Source: Phyto melanocephala
Taxonomy: Eukaryota; Arthropoda; Insecta; Diptera; Rhinophoridae
Reading direction: 5' to 3'
Assembly: GCA_941918925.1 (NCBI GenBank)
Contig: OW799234.1
Location: forward strand, 70,059,043 to 70,123,042
DNA length: 64,000 nucleotides
The notes below the pieces were generated by a model. The model did not search any database. It had not been told where the DNA came from and saw only the letters and a list, made by a program, of their open reading frames with translations. The translations under genes were made by a program, and so were the position numbers. Positions 1 through 11,398 of the stretch are shown here, piece by piece. How positions within the stretch are numbered: position 1 is the first letter of the stretch; every line of letters starts with the position of its first letter.

Positions 1-1463
1 GTGTTCGAGAGAGTCAATAGAGTTAGTTACCCTACTGTCGTTAATAAGCACCTTCGCCCTCTTCTATACGCGGTCGAGTAACTCCAAATTAGACTTTGAA
101 GCACCAGACTATACGTGAGAGTTGTATTCCATTTTCGGTCGGATGTAGGTGGTATAAATAACAAGAAGATCGGATGGGGTGAAGTATTTTCTACACCGTG
201 AATGCTTCCTTAGACACGAGAAAAATATGTTTAGTCCAGTGGACGTCGCACTGAATTTTCATGCCCAGCTTCCGATCCCTTGATACTTATACCATCTAAT
301 AGAACAGATGAGGCAACAATATCTGGCGTGCGTTTGTGTGTTAGTAGACAACACTGAGTCTTCCGAAGATTAAGATCTACTCTATTCGCACGACCCCATT
401 GGTAGATGTTCATCAGATCCTGATTTAGCGTCCTATTCATGTTCCGCCTCATAGCATGGATCTCAGAAAGGCTGGGTCTATGGCACAAGTTACTGTTATC
501 TGCAAAAAAATATATAGGGTTCGAAGTTTGACGTAGGTCATTGAGAAATATAATAAATAGAGTCGGAGATAAAACGGAGCCTTGTGGTACCCCTGAATTG
601 ATTTGGAACTCGTTGGATGTGATCGCATCTATAACAACTCGTGTTTAAATCAATTTAGACAAATTATTTTTTCTTTATCTTTAACATTAACTGAACTAAT
701 CAATTAATATTCAATTATTATATTCATTATATTGAATTTATTGTAAATAACTCTAAGTTTTCATTTTTATGATGTAACATATATATTGTTATATTATGCA
801 TGTTATCTCTTCGAATACAACAAAAAAGAGAAAAAATCCCTTTTGTTCGAAGATTCATACCAACGAGTTGAAAAATAGTTGGTTGAATCATCACTTTTAC
901 GTTATATCTCTAACGAGTAACATCATCATTTTTTGTAGTTGATCGGAATTATTATTCCTTATGAGTTGTTTCTTGAAGTCTAAATAAATAATAATTTCAT
1001 CAATAAATAAATACTAAGTTTTCTTATTTAAATCGTACTTATTGGGATTTTAAGTTCTTTTTAAATTTTACATGTATTAAAGTAAGATTTAAACAACTCG
1101 TATATAGCGATCACTAAGAAAATTCGATATAATTCGACAAAATTTATCACCGACACCAAAAGCAACAAGTTTTGATAGTAGTGCACCATGTCAGATTCTA
1201 TCAAATCCCTTGGAAATATCCAGAGCCACCACCATACTTTCGCCGAACTGTTGGATAGAATCGCACCACTTCTCTGTTAAAAAGGCTCTGTTAAAAGGTC
1301 TCCCGTAGAACGTCATAGAAACGTCCCGTAGAAAGGCATAGCAGGTGGTTAGACTCCAAATATTTGACAAGATGGTTATTTACCATATTCTCCATGACCT
1401 TGGAGAGTGCCGAACAAATTGCTATTGGGCGTTAATTTAAAGGGTTGTTAGCCTCACCATTTT
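1..1463 (-). pseudogene. Decayed Jockey-like non-LTR retrotransposon reverse transcriptase (3' part, runs off window)
   Basis: Read on the minus strand, conserved reverse-transcriptase blocks appear in order. A fingers block RPIAICSALSKVMEN lies near 1385-1430. The first catalytic-Asp block ALDISKGFD is near 1195-1225. GVPQGSVLSPTLF is near 550-590. FADNSNL is near 487-510; here the second Asp of the usual FADD is Asn. A thumb block YTTYIRPKMEYNSH is near 120-165. At least four in-frame stops interrupt the reading, replacing Tyr before RPIA, Trp after FDRI, and others in the thumb. The catalytic change and the stops mean it is dead. A solo LTR at 642-1095 splits it. Clade assignment (Jockey-like) is from motif resemblance recalled, not from a tree. 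The 3' end lies outside the window. Confidence 0.9.
642..1095. mobile_element. Solo LTR inserted into the Jockey-like element, 5-bp target duplication
   Basis: A 454-bp segment starts TGTTTAAATC and ends GATTTAAACA, so it has TG...CA termini with perfect 10-bp inverted ends. It is flanked by ACTCG on both sides (637-641 and 1096-1100). Removing the segment and one ACTCG restores a continuous reverse-transcriptase reading across the join (minus-strand ...SDRYIRVVIDAI...), so this is a clean insertion. TG...CA ends, a 5-bp duplication and no coding capacity fit a solo LTR left by LTR-LTR recombination, possibly from a BEL/Pao-like element. A short MITE is the alternative. The family is not identified. 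Confidence 0.75.
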
Positions 1464-1974
1464 GCCACATTGTTATAATTTTTTAAATTTTAAAATAAAT
1501 TAAAACAATATGTTAAATTTCCTAAATTTTTTTTTTAAATATGACATTATCTCAATACGACATGATGACATGTGAATACCCCAATTAAAAATATATATTT
1601 AGTAAAACAATTTCTGGGAAAAATAATATTGTTAACACTCGATTAAACAAATAAAATTACAAAAAAATAATTAATTATTTTTAGTATCTAATAAAAGTTT
1701 TTATTACAATTTTTGAAAAATAAACATTTTATTTCTTTCTGTGTAGGTTTTCGCCTAAAAACTAATAAGATCATTTAAATAAATTATAGCTATTGTTTAA
1801 AATATAAAACCAGAAACTATAAGTAATTAATTATTATATTGTTATAAATAATGAAAACTAAATAGTGGGTAAGAAGTTTTTAAGGTATTGTTTTTATGTT
1901 TAGTTTATCTATTTATAAATAACTTTTCTTTAACTAACTAAACCTAACCTAACAACCTAACAAGTAACCATTTT
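1464..1974. other. AT-rich spacer, no gene seen
   Basis: No coding pattern, RNA gene or repeat boundary was recognised. The stretch is dominated by A/T runs, with a short AACCTAACCTAACAACCTAAC motif cluster just before the next repeat. Confidence 0.5.
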
Positions 1975-2682
1975 TATACCCTTCACCTGTGGTGCACAAG
2001 GGTATATATAGCTTTGTCATTCCGTTTGTAATTTCTACAATTTTCATTTCCGACCCCATAAAGTATATATTTTCTGAAAGCTTATGAATAGAGGAGTCGA
2101 TTAAGCCCTGACCGTCTGTCCGTCTATCCGTCTGCCCGTCTGTCCGTGTGTTGGTTGAAATCAACTTTTAGAAGCAACTATATGTTCCTCAGATCTCTAT
2201 ATGGTATCAATCTCTTGGAAATATTCAGGAATGAATCGCTATTGAAATTCAGCACAATCGCCCAATAACTTTCTGAGATATGAGCAAAAAACCACGACCA
2301 CCTCGTTTTTTTACACAATTACAACAACAACATACATACATAAATATATGTAAAACCATACAAAAAAAGAAGAAATTACAAAAAGAAAAAATATTAAAAA
2401 TAAAAAAAAAATAACAAAAAAAAAATTCCAAAAAAAAAATTTTTGAAATAATTTAAAAAAAAATATAAAAAAAAATAATAACAAAATATAAATAATATAT
2501 TAAATAAAATAAAATTTTTTTGGCTCAGCTGGGATTCGATGCCACATTTATTCTAACCAGTATATACATATGTACGTATTTGATATGAGATGAATGGTGA
2601 TACAAACAATTTTTATTGCATGACTACACGTTGTGAAGGGTATATAAGATTCGGCATGGCCGAATATAGCACTGTTACTTGT
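1975..2682 (-). mobile_element. DINE-1-like (Helentron-associated) repeat, subfamily B, with inverted internal cassette
   Basis: The right-hand edge reads inward on minus as CAAGTAACAGTGCTATATTC, followed by the GGCCATGCCG palindrome. The left edge is the TATACCCTTCACCTG / CAAGGGTATA hairpin. Inside are the GTCYGTC-type microsatellite (2107-2150) and the conserved CCCCATAAAGTATATATTTT block, both hallmarks I associate with dipteran DINE-1/INE-1 repeats. The tRNA-like cassette (2521-2565, GGCTCAGCTGGGATTCGATG) and its A-rich tract (2290-2520) are in the opposite orientation to every other complete subfamily B copy here. Short reading frames in it are not genes. Confidence 0.8.
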
Positions 2683-2695
2683 TTTATAAAGTTTT

Positions 2696-3200
2696 TATAC
2701 CCGCCGGTTGTAACACATCGAAATATTAATTTAAGACCAATAAAGTGCACGATAGAGAACATTTCTTTTATTGAATGTACTAAATCGGAATATGAGGAAG
2801 AGAGTTATAGCTCGTATTGCAAGAGTAGGTCAAAAAAAAACCATGTCCTTCCAACATTGAATAAAATGCAATTGTTTCCAAACGCATTAACGTAGAGCCA
2901 TAAAATTTAAAATGTCAATTTCCTGAATAAAAGAAATTACTTTCCTAGCAAATTGCTTAAATCTATATAACAGGAAAGGAGTTATAGATCGAAATATATG
3001 AAAATTTATACCGCGCAGTGTATATTTCGGTATATTCAAAATTAAAAACGTAATTAAACTGACAAAATTAGATGTATGATTCTGAAATTTTGCAAACAAT
3101 ACTTCTTGGTCAAAGACCAGCGGAAAATAAGTGTGACCGCCCACCTCTTATATAACGCTTTATCTCAAATTCATATAATTTTTCTATGAATAAAGATTTC
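2696..3200 (-). mobile_element. DINE-1-like repeat remnant, subfamily A
   Basis: It begins with TATACCCGCCGG and TTGTAACACATCGAAATATT. It then matches the 3' half of the 2.2 kb units at 5451-9830 in reverse orientation, with ACGTAGAGCCAT, ACCGCGCAGTGTAT and TGTGACCGCCCACC versions of the shared blocks. It is diverged and truncated, hence old. Confidence 0.7.
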
Positions 3201-4886
3201 AGAAGAATGAAAAACTCTATTGCAATTGTTTAAAGAAACGAGTCAATTTAAATCATGTAAATTAGGTGCCCTTAATAAATCAACTAATCATCAGGTGTTT
3301 ATCCCTACCAAAAAAGCTTAATTTAAGCACTGCTGAAAAAGGTAGCAGCAAGTAAAGAAGAAATTAAAAAAAACTATTTTCAAACAAATTAGTTTCCTTT
3401 TGTCAACTGCTGAAATACTTAGCAGTATAAAGACCTACTCAGCTGTACTTTCATATGCAAACAATTTAGGAACTTACATGGATGCAATACGGTAAGCAAA
3501 TATAGTCAGAACTGCTTACAAAATTCGAAAAATGTTTTGCTGGAATATCGCACAATTGGCGGCGGTTTTAAATTGTGTCATCTTTACGACACAAGAATAA
3601 TGAAATTTTTTCCACAAATACATACATACGTAATTAGTACAAAAACTTTAAAAATCATTTCATTAAAATAAAGCAATACTCCTTTTGTTTTTAAAATAGT
3701 ATTTCCTATAAAAATATCCAAACAAAAAAATATATTCAATGAGTTTATTGAATCATTTTCCTATTTGAAACTTGATTTATATGATTTTTTATAAATTTCC
3801 TAAAATACCTTCATAAAGTTATAAAATAATAAATATTTTTATAAATTTTATAAAAGTCTTATATATAGTTGCAGTTAAATTTATAGCACCAGAGCATACA
3901 AAATAGTCTTAAATTTTAAATAATTAATAATATATTTTTTCACAAACATATTAAGGATTTTACAATAGGGTTAAGTCCAAATTTTAATGGAATAAAACAA
4001 AACGTTTTATATTCTGTGATGTTGCTGAATGCAAACTAATTCATACGTTGACTTTGAGGGAATATGTCGATTTCGTATTAATGACATGGAACTGCATAGA
4101 ACCCGACTAGAAAAATCAAACGACGTTAAATTGTTGCTATGATATTCACTCAATTATATAACGATATAAAAACAGATACATATACTAATGCAAAATCATG
4201 TAAGAATTGCAAACAGGTGCTAGTGTTTTTACCGGCACTGTGCATGCATGACCAGCGTAAAAGTTAATGGCAATTTTAAACTATCAAATCAAACATTTTT
4301 CAATAATAACAAATAAATAAATAATAAAAACTTTTAGCAATAACTTATGTAAAACTATTTATGATTTAAAATACAGAAATATTCTTTTCAAACAATTTTG
4401 TTTGACCATAAATATCTTTATAATCTCAAAAATCAACAAAAGATAAAATTAACGACAACAAATAAAATGTTTAGAACAAGAACAAAATAATTTAAAGTAT
4501 TTATTGTATTGTATTCAAACAAATCGAACAGAACAGCTTCACAACCTTGACATGATGAATTTTAAGAATCAATATATTATCAAAACACATGTAGTCGTAT
4601 GCAATAAGCTGTGGCATATTTAACTCTTCCTACTGTTGTTGTCACAAATCTGGCATCTCATCAATTTTTTGTCTATCCGCTGGTCAGTATGGCTGTTATT
4701 CAGTCACTCATCACTATTATCAATAATTTATTTCGTATGGCGCTAAAAAAGACTAAATTATTTATTTATCACATTTAAAAAATTGTATTATATTTATACC
4801 CTCCATCACCATGTGTGGTAGGTACATACAAGATTGGAATTTTGTGTGCCGCGGGAAGAAATGTTTATTTAAAATCAAATTAAGTA
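3201..4886. other. AT-rich intergenic spacer
   Basis: No gene was recognised. A short TATACCCTCCATCACCATG / TGGTAGG hairpin at about 4796-4830 resembles the end of a DINE-1-like repeat but cannot be extended. The rest is low-complexity A/T sequence. Confidence 0.5.
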
Positions 4887-5450
4887 CAGTGCTACCTCGC
4901 TTAACGCAACCCTCGCTTAACGCAACCCTCGCTTAACGCAACCCTCGCTTAACGCTATCATCGATTAGCGCAACTCTTCGATTATTGCAACTCATAAATT
5001 GTTTGCATTGTTGACGCAGTTAACGCAACTTTAAAAAAAAAAACTCAGTTATCGCAACTTTTCTCCCAAAATTATCAATTTGTCATTTTTATTTATATAT
5101 TTTTTTTATTTAGATTTTTTAGTTTTAGATTTACCGCTATTCCAATAATACTGAAATATGCACTTGTTTTTTTTTTGTAGATATGTACTCAGTTGAAAGA
5201 ATCGTTTTTCGTGAAGGTTGTTCTATTTACATTGAGTAAAATGCCGGTGACTACAAAATTTATAAAACTTTCAATTTAACAAAATAGTGGTATGTATTCG
5301 TAATAAGCTTGAAAAGGGGAATATCTGTGAAAGTGATTTGCGATGAATAAAGTGCACAAATCAACAATATCCAGAATTAAAAAAAATTTGCTGCAAATGC
5401 TTTATTTGGACCAGGCAAACGTGTTACAATAAGAGCTTGTGAATATTCAA

Positions 5451-7632
5451 CAAGTAAGAGCACTATATTCGGCTGTGCCGAATCTTTTATACCCACCACC
5501 AATTTTGTGTACATTTAAAGCACAATATTTATTATTTTGTTACTCATTATGGAATAATCTTTTTATAATAAAATATGTATCACTTTCTTTGTAGAGGGTG
5601 GTTAAATTTTAAGGGCCCATGTTGAAGGTGAACTACAGCTAGTCTTTAAATTAGTTTTCTGCATTTCATTTTACATTTCTCAATCTCAAACTTACTCAAT
5701 TTGATCCGTGGAAAGATACGTAAATGAGCAACGCTTTAAAGTTATTTAGATTTTTTATGAAAATGGGCGTTCAAATCAAAATGCATTTTGTGCACTTCGT
5801 AATTCTTTTGATCAACATAATCATTCAAATTCATCCACAATCGGGAAAATTTTAAAAAATATTTAAATTTCTGCAAAACAGGTCTGTATAAAATGTTAGA
5901 AAATCTGTGAATGCCTTCTTAGTTCGTTGAATGGGAACCATTGCTGTTTTTTGCGATAGTGTGGTAAAAGAGCAGTCAACCTCGACTCATCATCGTGCCC
6001 AACAATTGAGCATCAACATTGTCATTGAAAATTTGGACCATCAGATAGAGGAGTGGCACCAAGGATGGGGGGGCCATTTGGCCGATATTTTGTCAAATAC
6101 ATAACTGAACCATACAAATTATATCATTATAAAAATAAATGATAGTAATTTCCTAACTAATTTGTGTTTGATATAAATTCAACATCGGTCCTTAAAATTT
6201 AACCACCCTTTATAACTTCGATATGCTACTAAAATGCTTTTGTAAATGTAGTTTTTCAATGAAAGTGGGCGTTAAAGTAGGCGTGTCAATAAAGTTTGTG
6301 CTAATAAATACAACTAAGATATTTCAATATAGTTCTTTATTTTCCCAAAAACTTTGTCAATAGAGAAATTACATGAATTTAAGAAAACCCGTTATATGGG
6401 AGGTAGGCGTTATAGTGGGCGTGTCACCTAAACTTTTTGGCACAACAACTACATTGACTAGAAGGATATATGTAGTAAATTTCCTCATCATACCTCTAAT
6501 TTTGTCGGTTTTATGAGCTTTAACATTTCATTAACGGTAGATAACGTGAAAAGTGGGCGTTATAGTAGGCGTGTCAAAGTTATTTTTACTCATGAGTACA
6601 TTTTAGATGTTTCAATATAGCCTTTTATTATTCCAAAATCTTTTTTAATAGAGAAATTATATGAATTTTAGGTAAAGCGTTATATGGTAGGTGGGCGTAA
6701 AAGTGGGCGTGGCACCTTAATTTTTTTGTACAATAATGACACTGCCTAGGGGGATATACGTAGCAAATTTGATCATCATACATCAAATTTTGGCGGTTTT
6801 ATGAGCTTTGAAATTTCATTAACGGTAGATAACGTGAAAAGTGGGCGATAAAGTAGGCGTGTCAAAGTTATTTCTGCGAATAAGTACATTTTAGATGTTT
6901 CAATATAGCCCTTTATTATTCCAAAATCTTTATTAATAGAGAAATTATATGAATTTTAGGTAAAACGTTATATGGGAGGTGGGCGTAAAAGTGGGCGTGG
7001 CACATTGATTTTCCGTTAAAAAAAAGCCTCTCACCAAAAAGCAAAGTGTGCAAAATTTCAGAGTCGTACATCCAATTTTGTTGCTTTTATGACGTTTTTG
7101 TTTTTAAATATACCGAAAAATACACTGTGCGGTATAAATTTTCGTACATTTTGATCGATAACTCCTTTCCTAATGATTAGATTTAGGTAATTTTTGGTGA
7201 GAAATATTGTTTTGACTCGAGAAATATATATTCGAAGTTTCATGACTCTACGTTAATCCGTATGGACACAATACCATTTTATTCGATGTTCGTAGGACAC
7301 GGTTTTTTCGACCTACTCTTGCATTCCGAGCTATAACTCACTTCCTAATATTCCGATATAGCCCATTTTCAATACCAAACAAACCTTGTCTATAAGAAAG
7401 ATTCTGGCAAAATTTGAGCCTCCTAGCTTTTTCGGTGCGACCTCTATCGTGCTTTCAACAGACGGACAGACGGACAGACGGACAGACGGACGGACATAGC
7501 TAGATCGTCATCAAATCAAACCCTGATTCAGAATATATATACTTTATGGGGTCTAAAATGGATATTTCGATGTGTTACAAACGGAATGACAAAATGAATA
7601 TACCCCCACCATTTTTTTGGTGGCGGGTATAA
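5451..7632 (+). mobile_element. Helentron-like (DINE-1-type) 2.2 kb unit, copy 1, subfamily A
   Basis: The left end is CAAGTAAGAGCACTATATTC with the hairpin GGCTGTGCCG. The right end is CCCCCACC...GGTGGCGGGTATAA, also a hairpin. The body has repeated GTGGGCGTnAAAGTnGGCGTG blocks, four GACGGACA microsatellite repeats near 7460-7495, and the CTTTATGGGGTCTAAAATGG block. It encodes no Rep/helicase, so it is non-autonomous. It abuts copy 2 directly, with no spacer. It contains a nested mariner derivative (5594-6210). It differs from copies 2 and 3 by two fewer 8-bp microsatellite units and at least one substitution (GCGAATAAG versus GCGAATGAG). Confidence 0.85.
5594..6210 (+). mobile_element. Internally deleted mariner-like element nested in Helentron copy 1
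   Basis: The 617-bp element has inverted ends GAGGGTGGTTAAATTTTAAG / its complement at 6187-6210, flanked by TA on both sides. A plus-strand reading near 5755-5850 gives FYENGRSNQNAFCALRN, like the mariner N-terminal HTH. One near 5955-6100 ends VIENLDHQIEEWHQ...GGHLADIL, like the mariner transposase C-terminus. The central catalytic region is missing, so it is a MITE-like deletion derivative. The repeat at 29786 retains the uninterrupted target (TTTGTATAAC). Confidence 0.85.
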
Positions 7633-9830
7633 CAAGTAAGAGCACTATATTCGGCTGTGCCGAATCTTTTATACCCACCACCAATTTTGTGTACATTTAA
7701 AGCACAATATTTATTATTTTGTTACTCATTATGGAATAATCTTTTTATAATAAAATATGTATCACTTTCTTTGTAGAGGGTGGTTAAATTTTAAGGGCCC
7801 ATGTTGAAGGTGAACTACAGCTAGTCTTTAAATTAGTTTTCTGCATTTCATTTTACATTTCTCAATCTCAAACTTACTCAATTTGATCCGTGGAAAGATA
7901 CGTAAATGAGCAACGCTTTAAAGTTATTTAGATTTTTTATGAAAATGGGCGTTCAAATCAAAATGCATTTTGTGCACTTCGTAATTCTTTTGATCAACAT
8001 AATCATTCAAATTCATCCACAATCGGGAAAATTTTAAAAAATATTTAAATTTCTGCAAAACAGGTCTGTATAAAATGTTAGAAAATCTGTGAATGCCTTC
8101 TTAGTTCGTTGAATGGGAACCATTGCTGTTTTTTGCGATAGTGTGGTAAAAGAGCAGTCAACCTCGACTCATCATCGTGCCCAACAATTGAGCATCAACA
8201 TTGTCATTGAAAATTTGGACCATCAGATAGAGGAGTGGCACCAAGGATGGGGGGGCCATTTGGCCGATATTTTGTCAAATACATAACTGAACCATACAAA
8301 TTATATCATTATAAAAATAAATGATAGTAATTTCCTAACTAATTTGTGTTTGATATAAATTCAACATCGGTCCTTAAAATTTAACCACCCTTTATAACTT
8401 CGATATGCTACTAAAATGCTTTTGTAAATGTAGTTTTTCAATGAAAGTGGGCGTTAAAGTAGGCGTGTCAATAAAGTTTGTGCTAATAAATACAACTAAG
8501 ATATTTCAATATAGTTCTTTATTTTCCCAAAAACTTTGTCAATAGAGAAATTACATGAATTTAAGAAAACCCGTTATATGGGAGGTAGGCGTTATAGTGG
8601 GCGTGTCACCTAAACTTTTTGGCACAACAACTACATTGACTAGAAGGATATATGTAGTAAATTTCCTCATCATACCTCTAATTTTGTCGGTTTTATGAGC
8701 TTTAACATTTCATTAACGGTAGATAACGTGAAAAGTGGGCGTTATAGTAGGCGTGTCAAAGTTATTTTTACTCATGAGTACATTTTAGATGTTTCAATAT
8801 AGCCTTTTATTATTCCAAAATCTTTTTTAATAGAGAAATTATATGAATTTTAGGTAAAGCGTTATATGGTAGGTGGGCGTAAAAGTGGGCGTGGCACCTT
8901 AATTTTTTTGTACAATAATGACACTGCCTAGGGGGATATACGTAGCAAATTTGATCATCATACATCAAATTTTGGCGGTTTTATGAGCTTTGAAATTTCA
9001 TTAACGGTAGATAACGTGAAAAGTGGGCGATAAAGTAGGCGTGTCAAAGTTATTTCTGCGAATGAGTACATTTTAGATGTTTCAATATAGCCCTTTATTA
9101 TTCCAAAATCTTTATTAATAGAGAAATTATATGAATTTTAGGTAAAACGTTATATGGGAGGTGGGCGTAAAAGTGGGCGTGGCACATTGATTTTCCGTTA
9201 AAAAAAAGCCTCTCACCAAAAAGCAAAGTGTGCAAAATTTCAGAGTCGTACATCCAATTTTGTTGCTTTTATGACGTTTTTGTTTTTAAATATACCGAAA
9301 AATACACTGTGCGGTATAAATTTTCGTACATTTTGATCGATAACTCCTTTCCTAATGATTAGATTTAGGTAATTTTTGGTGAGAAATATTGTTTTGACTC
9401 GAGAAATATATATTCGAAGTTTCATGACTCTACGTTAATCCGTATGGACACAATACCATTTTATTCGATGTTCGTAGGACACGGTTTTTTCGACCTACTC
9501 TTGCATTCCGAGCTATAACTCACTTCCTAATATTCCGATATAGCCCATTTTCAATACCAAACAAACCTTGTCTATAAGAAAGATTCTGGCAAAATTTGAG
9601 CCTCCTAGCTTTTTCGGTGCGACCTCTATCGTGCTTTCAACAGACGGACAGACGGACAGACGGACAGACGGACAGACGGACAGACGGACGGACATAGCTA
9701 GATCGTCATCAAATCAAACCCTGATTCAGAATATATATACTTTATGGGGTCTAAAATGGATATTTCGATGTGTTACAAACGGAATGACAAAATGAATATA
9801 CCCCCACCATTTTTTTGGTGGCGGGTATAA
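7633..9830 (+). mobile_element. Helentron-like 2.2 kb unit, copy 2 (tandem, head-to-tail with copy 1)
   Basis: It starts immediately after copy 1 with CAAGTAAGAGCAC and ends GGCGGGTATAA at 9830, where pogo-like sequence resumes. Its 2198 bp are 16 bp more than copy 1, fully accounted for by two extra GACGGACA microsatellite units (about 9650-9690). Head-to-tail tandem copies at one site are a recognised product of rolling-circle (Helitron-class) transposition. Small open frames repeated in each copy are by-products of sequence identity, not genes. Confidence 0.85.
7776..8392 (+). mobile_element. Internally deleted mariner-like element nested in Helentron copy 2
   Basis: By direct reading it is the same 617-bp mariner derivative as at 5594-6210: same inverted ends, same TA flanks, same position inside the unit. 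It was therefore carried along by amplification of the Helentron unit rather than inserted independently. Confidence 0.85.
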
Positions 9831-9984
9831 AAATGGAAAAGGATTTGTACAAGTGGTTTATAAAGCCATATTAAACCATAAAAGAGAATTGACGCCCTAA
9901 GAAATTGACACTCGGTTATCGCAACAACCTCAGTTTTCGCAACGTCCAAAATTTCTATTAGTTGCGTAAAGCGAGGTTGCACTG

Positions 9985-11398
9985 TATGTAAATGTTTTAA
10001 TATTTGTGTGATTATAAGTCGAATAAGCTTTGCCCTTATCTTTATTTGTACAATCACTTTAAGATTATCACGATCAACCAAAAAGGGACAAATTGGATTA
10101 CTAACCAAAATGTTAAAATCTTAGAAAATTTTTCTCGACAAAAAAAATTCTTGACTTTTTTGATTTTTTGGTATAACTTAACAAAATAATTTTTTAATTA
10201 TAATCCTTTTAGAAATTACTTTAATATTAATTAAGTTCAATATTAAAAAAAAATTGGGTTCTTCTTATATGTAAAGCTCGTACTTATTTCCATTAATTGT
10301 TTATTCATAATCGTTCAGTAGTATATTCAATTATTCATCTTACTTGAAGCAAATAAAATTTAAATTAAGTTGAATTACAAACAAGACATGTTCTGATTAA
10401 GTATCCGTCAAATAATCCCTAAGTCATTTTCATAAAATTTTCCTGGACTTAACAATTTGTTGTAAAAATCGTGGCTGAAATAAATGTATTTGTCATGCTG
10501 GGTGTGACAGGTGGCGCCGTTTTACTAAAATCCCATGGCGCAATGATCCATGCCATTTAGTTACAAATACCGTAGAAAGTAATCGTAATTTGGACCTCAT
10601 TTAAAAAACGTAATGGTCAATTACGACGCCTGACCAAATTCTGCACCTAAAAGTAGCTCGTTGGGTGTGTACTTATTCCTTATGACTTGCATGAGGATTT
10701 TCTAAACCCCAAAATCCACAAATTTTTATAAGACATCTATTTAAAAGTGAACTGAATTTTGAACGCATTAAGGTGGAGGTCTTTGGTTAAAATTCGCTGC
10801 GTAGTGCTTCGTGAAATTTGAAGTTGTTAAGAACGATGCCTTATTGAGAGACGTTAACGCGCAGTAGTCTTAAGGCTGGATTAGCCGACCGGAATGTAAT
10901 GTTTCCTTAACGGAACGGAACGGCTGATCGTTTTTGTTATGTGTAAAACAGTTCGAGCAGTTATAGTAATGTTATGTGATGTAGCTGTAACGTCCGAACC
11001 TGTTAAAAATAGAAAATGATTACGTTTCTACGTGACATTTATTAAGAGTGATGCCAACTTGTTGATTTTTGAAGTCACTTAAATGGAAAATTCTTTGTTA
11101 AAAACAAACAAGAAACTAATATAAAAAATTTGTATAAATTTTATTTAAAGGATTTTATATTTCTTTTACATTTGTTTAAAATAATTGATCTACAATTTTC
11201 TATATTTACTTGTTAAATCAAAAAAAAAAATTGTTGATTTTTAATAAAAAATTAAAAATATGTATGTATATATTTTTTCTTTTATGTACATAAATCAAAC
11301 TGCTGTAACACGAGCTTATACAATTTCCCCTAAACGCTACAATTGGTTATAAACGTTGTTTATATTGCACAACAAAAAACACGCATAATAAATATAAA
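9985..11398. other. Intergenic spacer, no gene seen
   Basis: The stretch is mostly A/T-rich. A slightly more GC-balanced part (about 10490-10990) has no recognisable coding or repeat signature. Short open frames here show no conserved domain and no supporting splice or codon pattern. Confidence 0.45.

Larger units (their letters stand above)
4887..9984 (+). mobile_element. Internally deleted pogo/Tigger-like DNA transposon hosting two tandem Helentron-like units
   Basis: Terminal inverted repeats match over about 24 bp: CAGTGCTACCTCGCTTAACG at 4887 and its complement ending CGAGGTTGCACTG at 9984. Each end is flanked by TA (4885-4886, 9985-9986), the expected pogo-type duplication. Four tandem copies of CCTCGCTTAACGCAAC follow the left end. 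Between 5220 and 5450, broken frames give a CENP-B/psq-like helix-turn-helix reading (VHKSTISRIKKN). After the Helentron insertions, 9831-9905 reads MEKDLYKWFIK, like the second CENP-B-type HTH domain. The catalytic DDE part is absent. The native element would be about 720 bp; the rest is later insertions. Cut-and-paste transposition is the family's known mechanism. This copy is non-autonomous. Confidence 0.75.

Noticed and set aside
1921..1972. AACCTAACCTAACAACCTAAC cluster as a telomere-like repeat
   Set aside because: It is only a few imperfect units, and higher flies lack simple telomerase repeats. Most likely chance low complexity.
7460..7500. Regular GACGGACA repeats, considered as a CRISPR-like array
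   Set aside because: The units are contiguous without spacers and the genome is eukaryotic. This is a microsatellite.
9240..9425. A 61-codon frame found identically in all three 2.2 kb repeats
   Set aside because: Its conservation simply reflects the near-identity of the repeat copies. It has no domain and lies antisense to repeat DNA.
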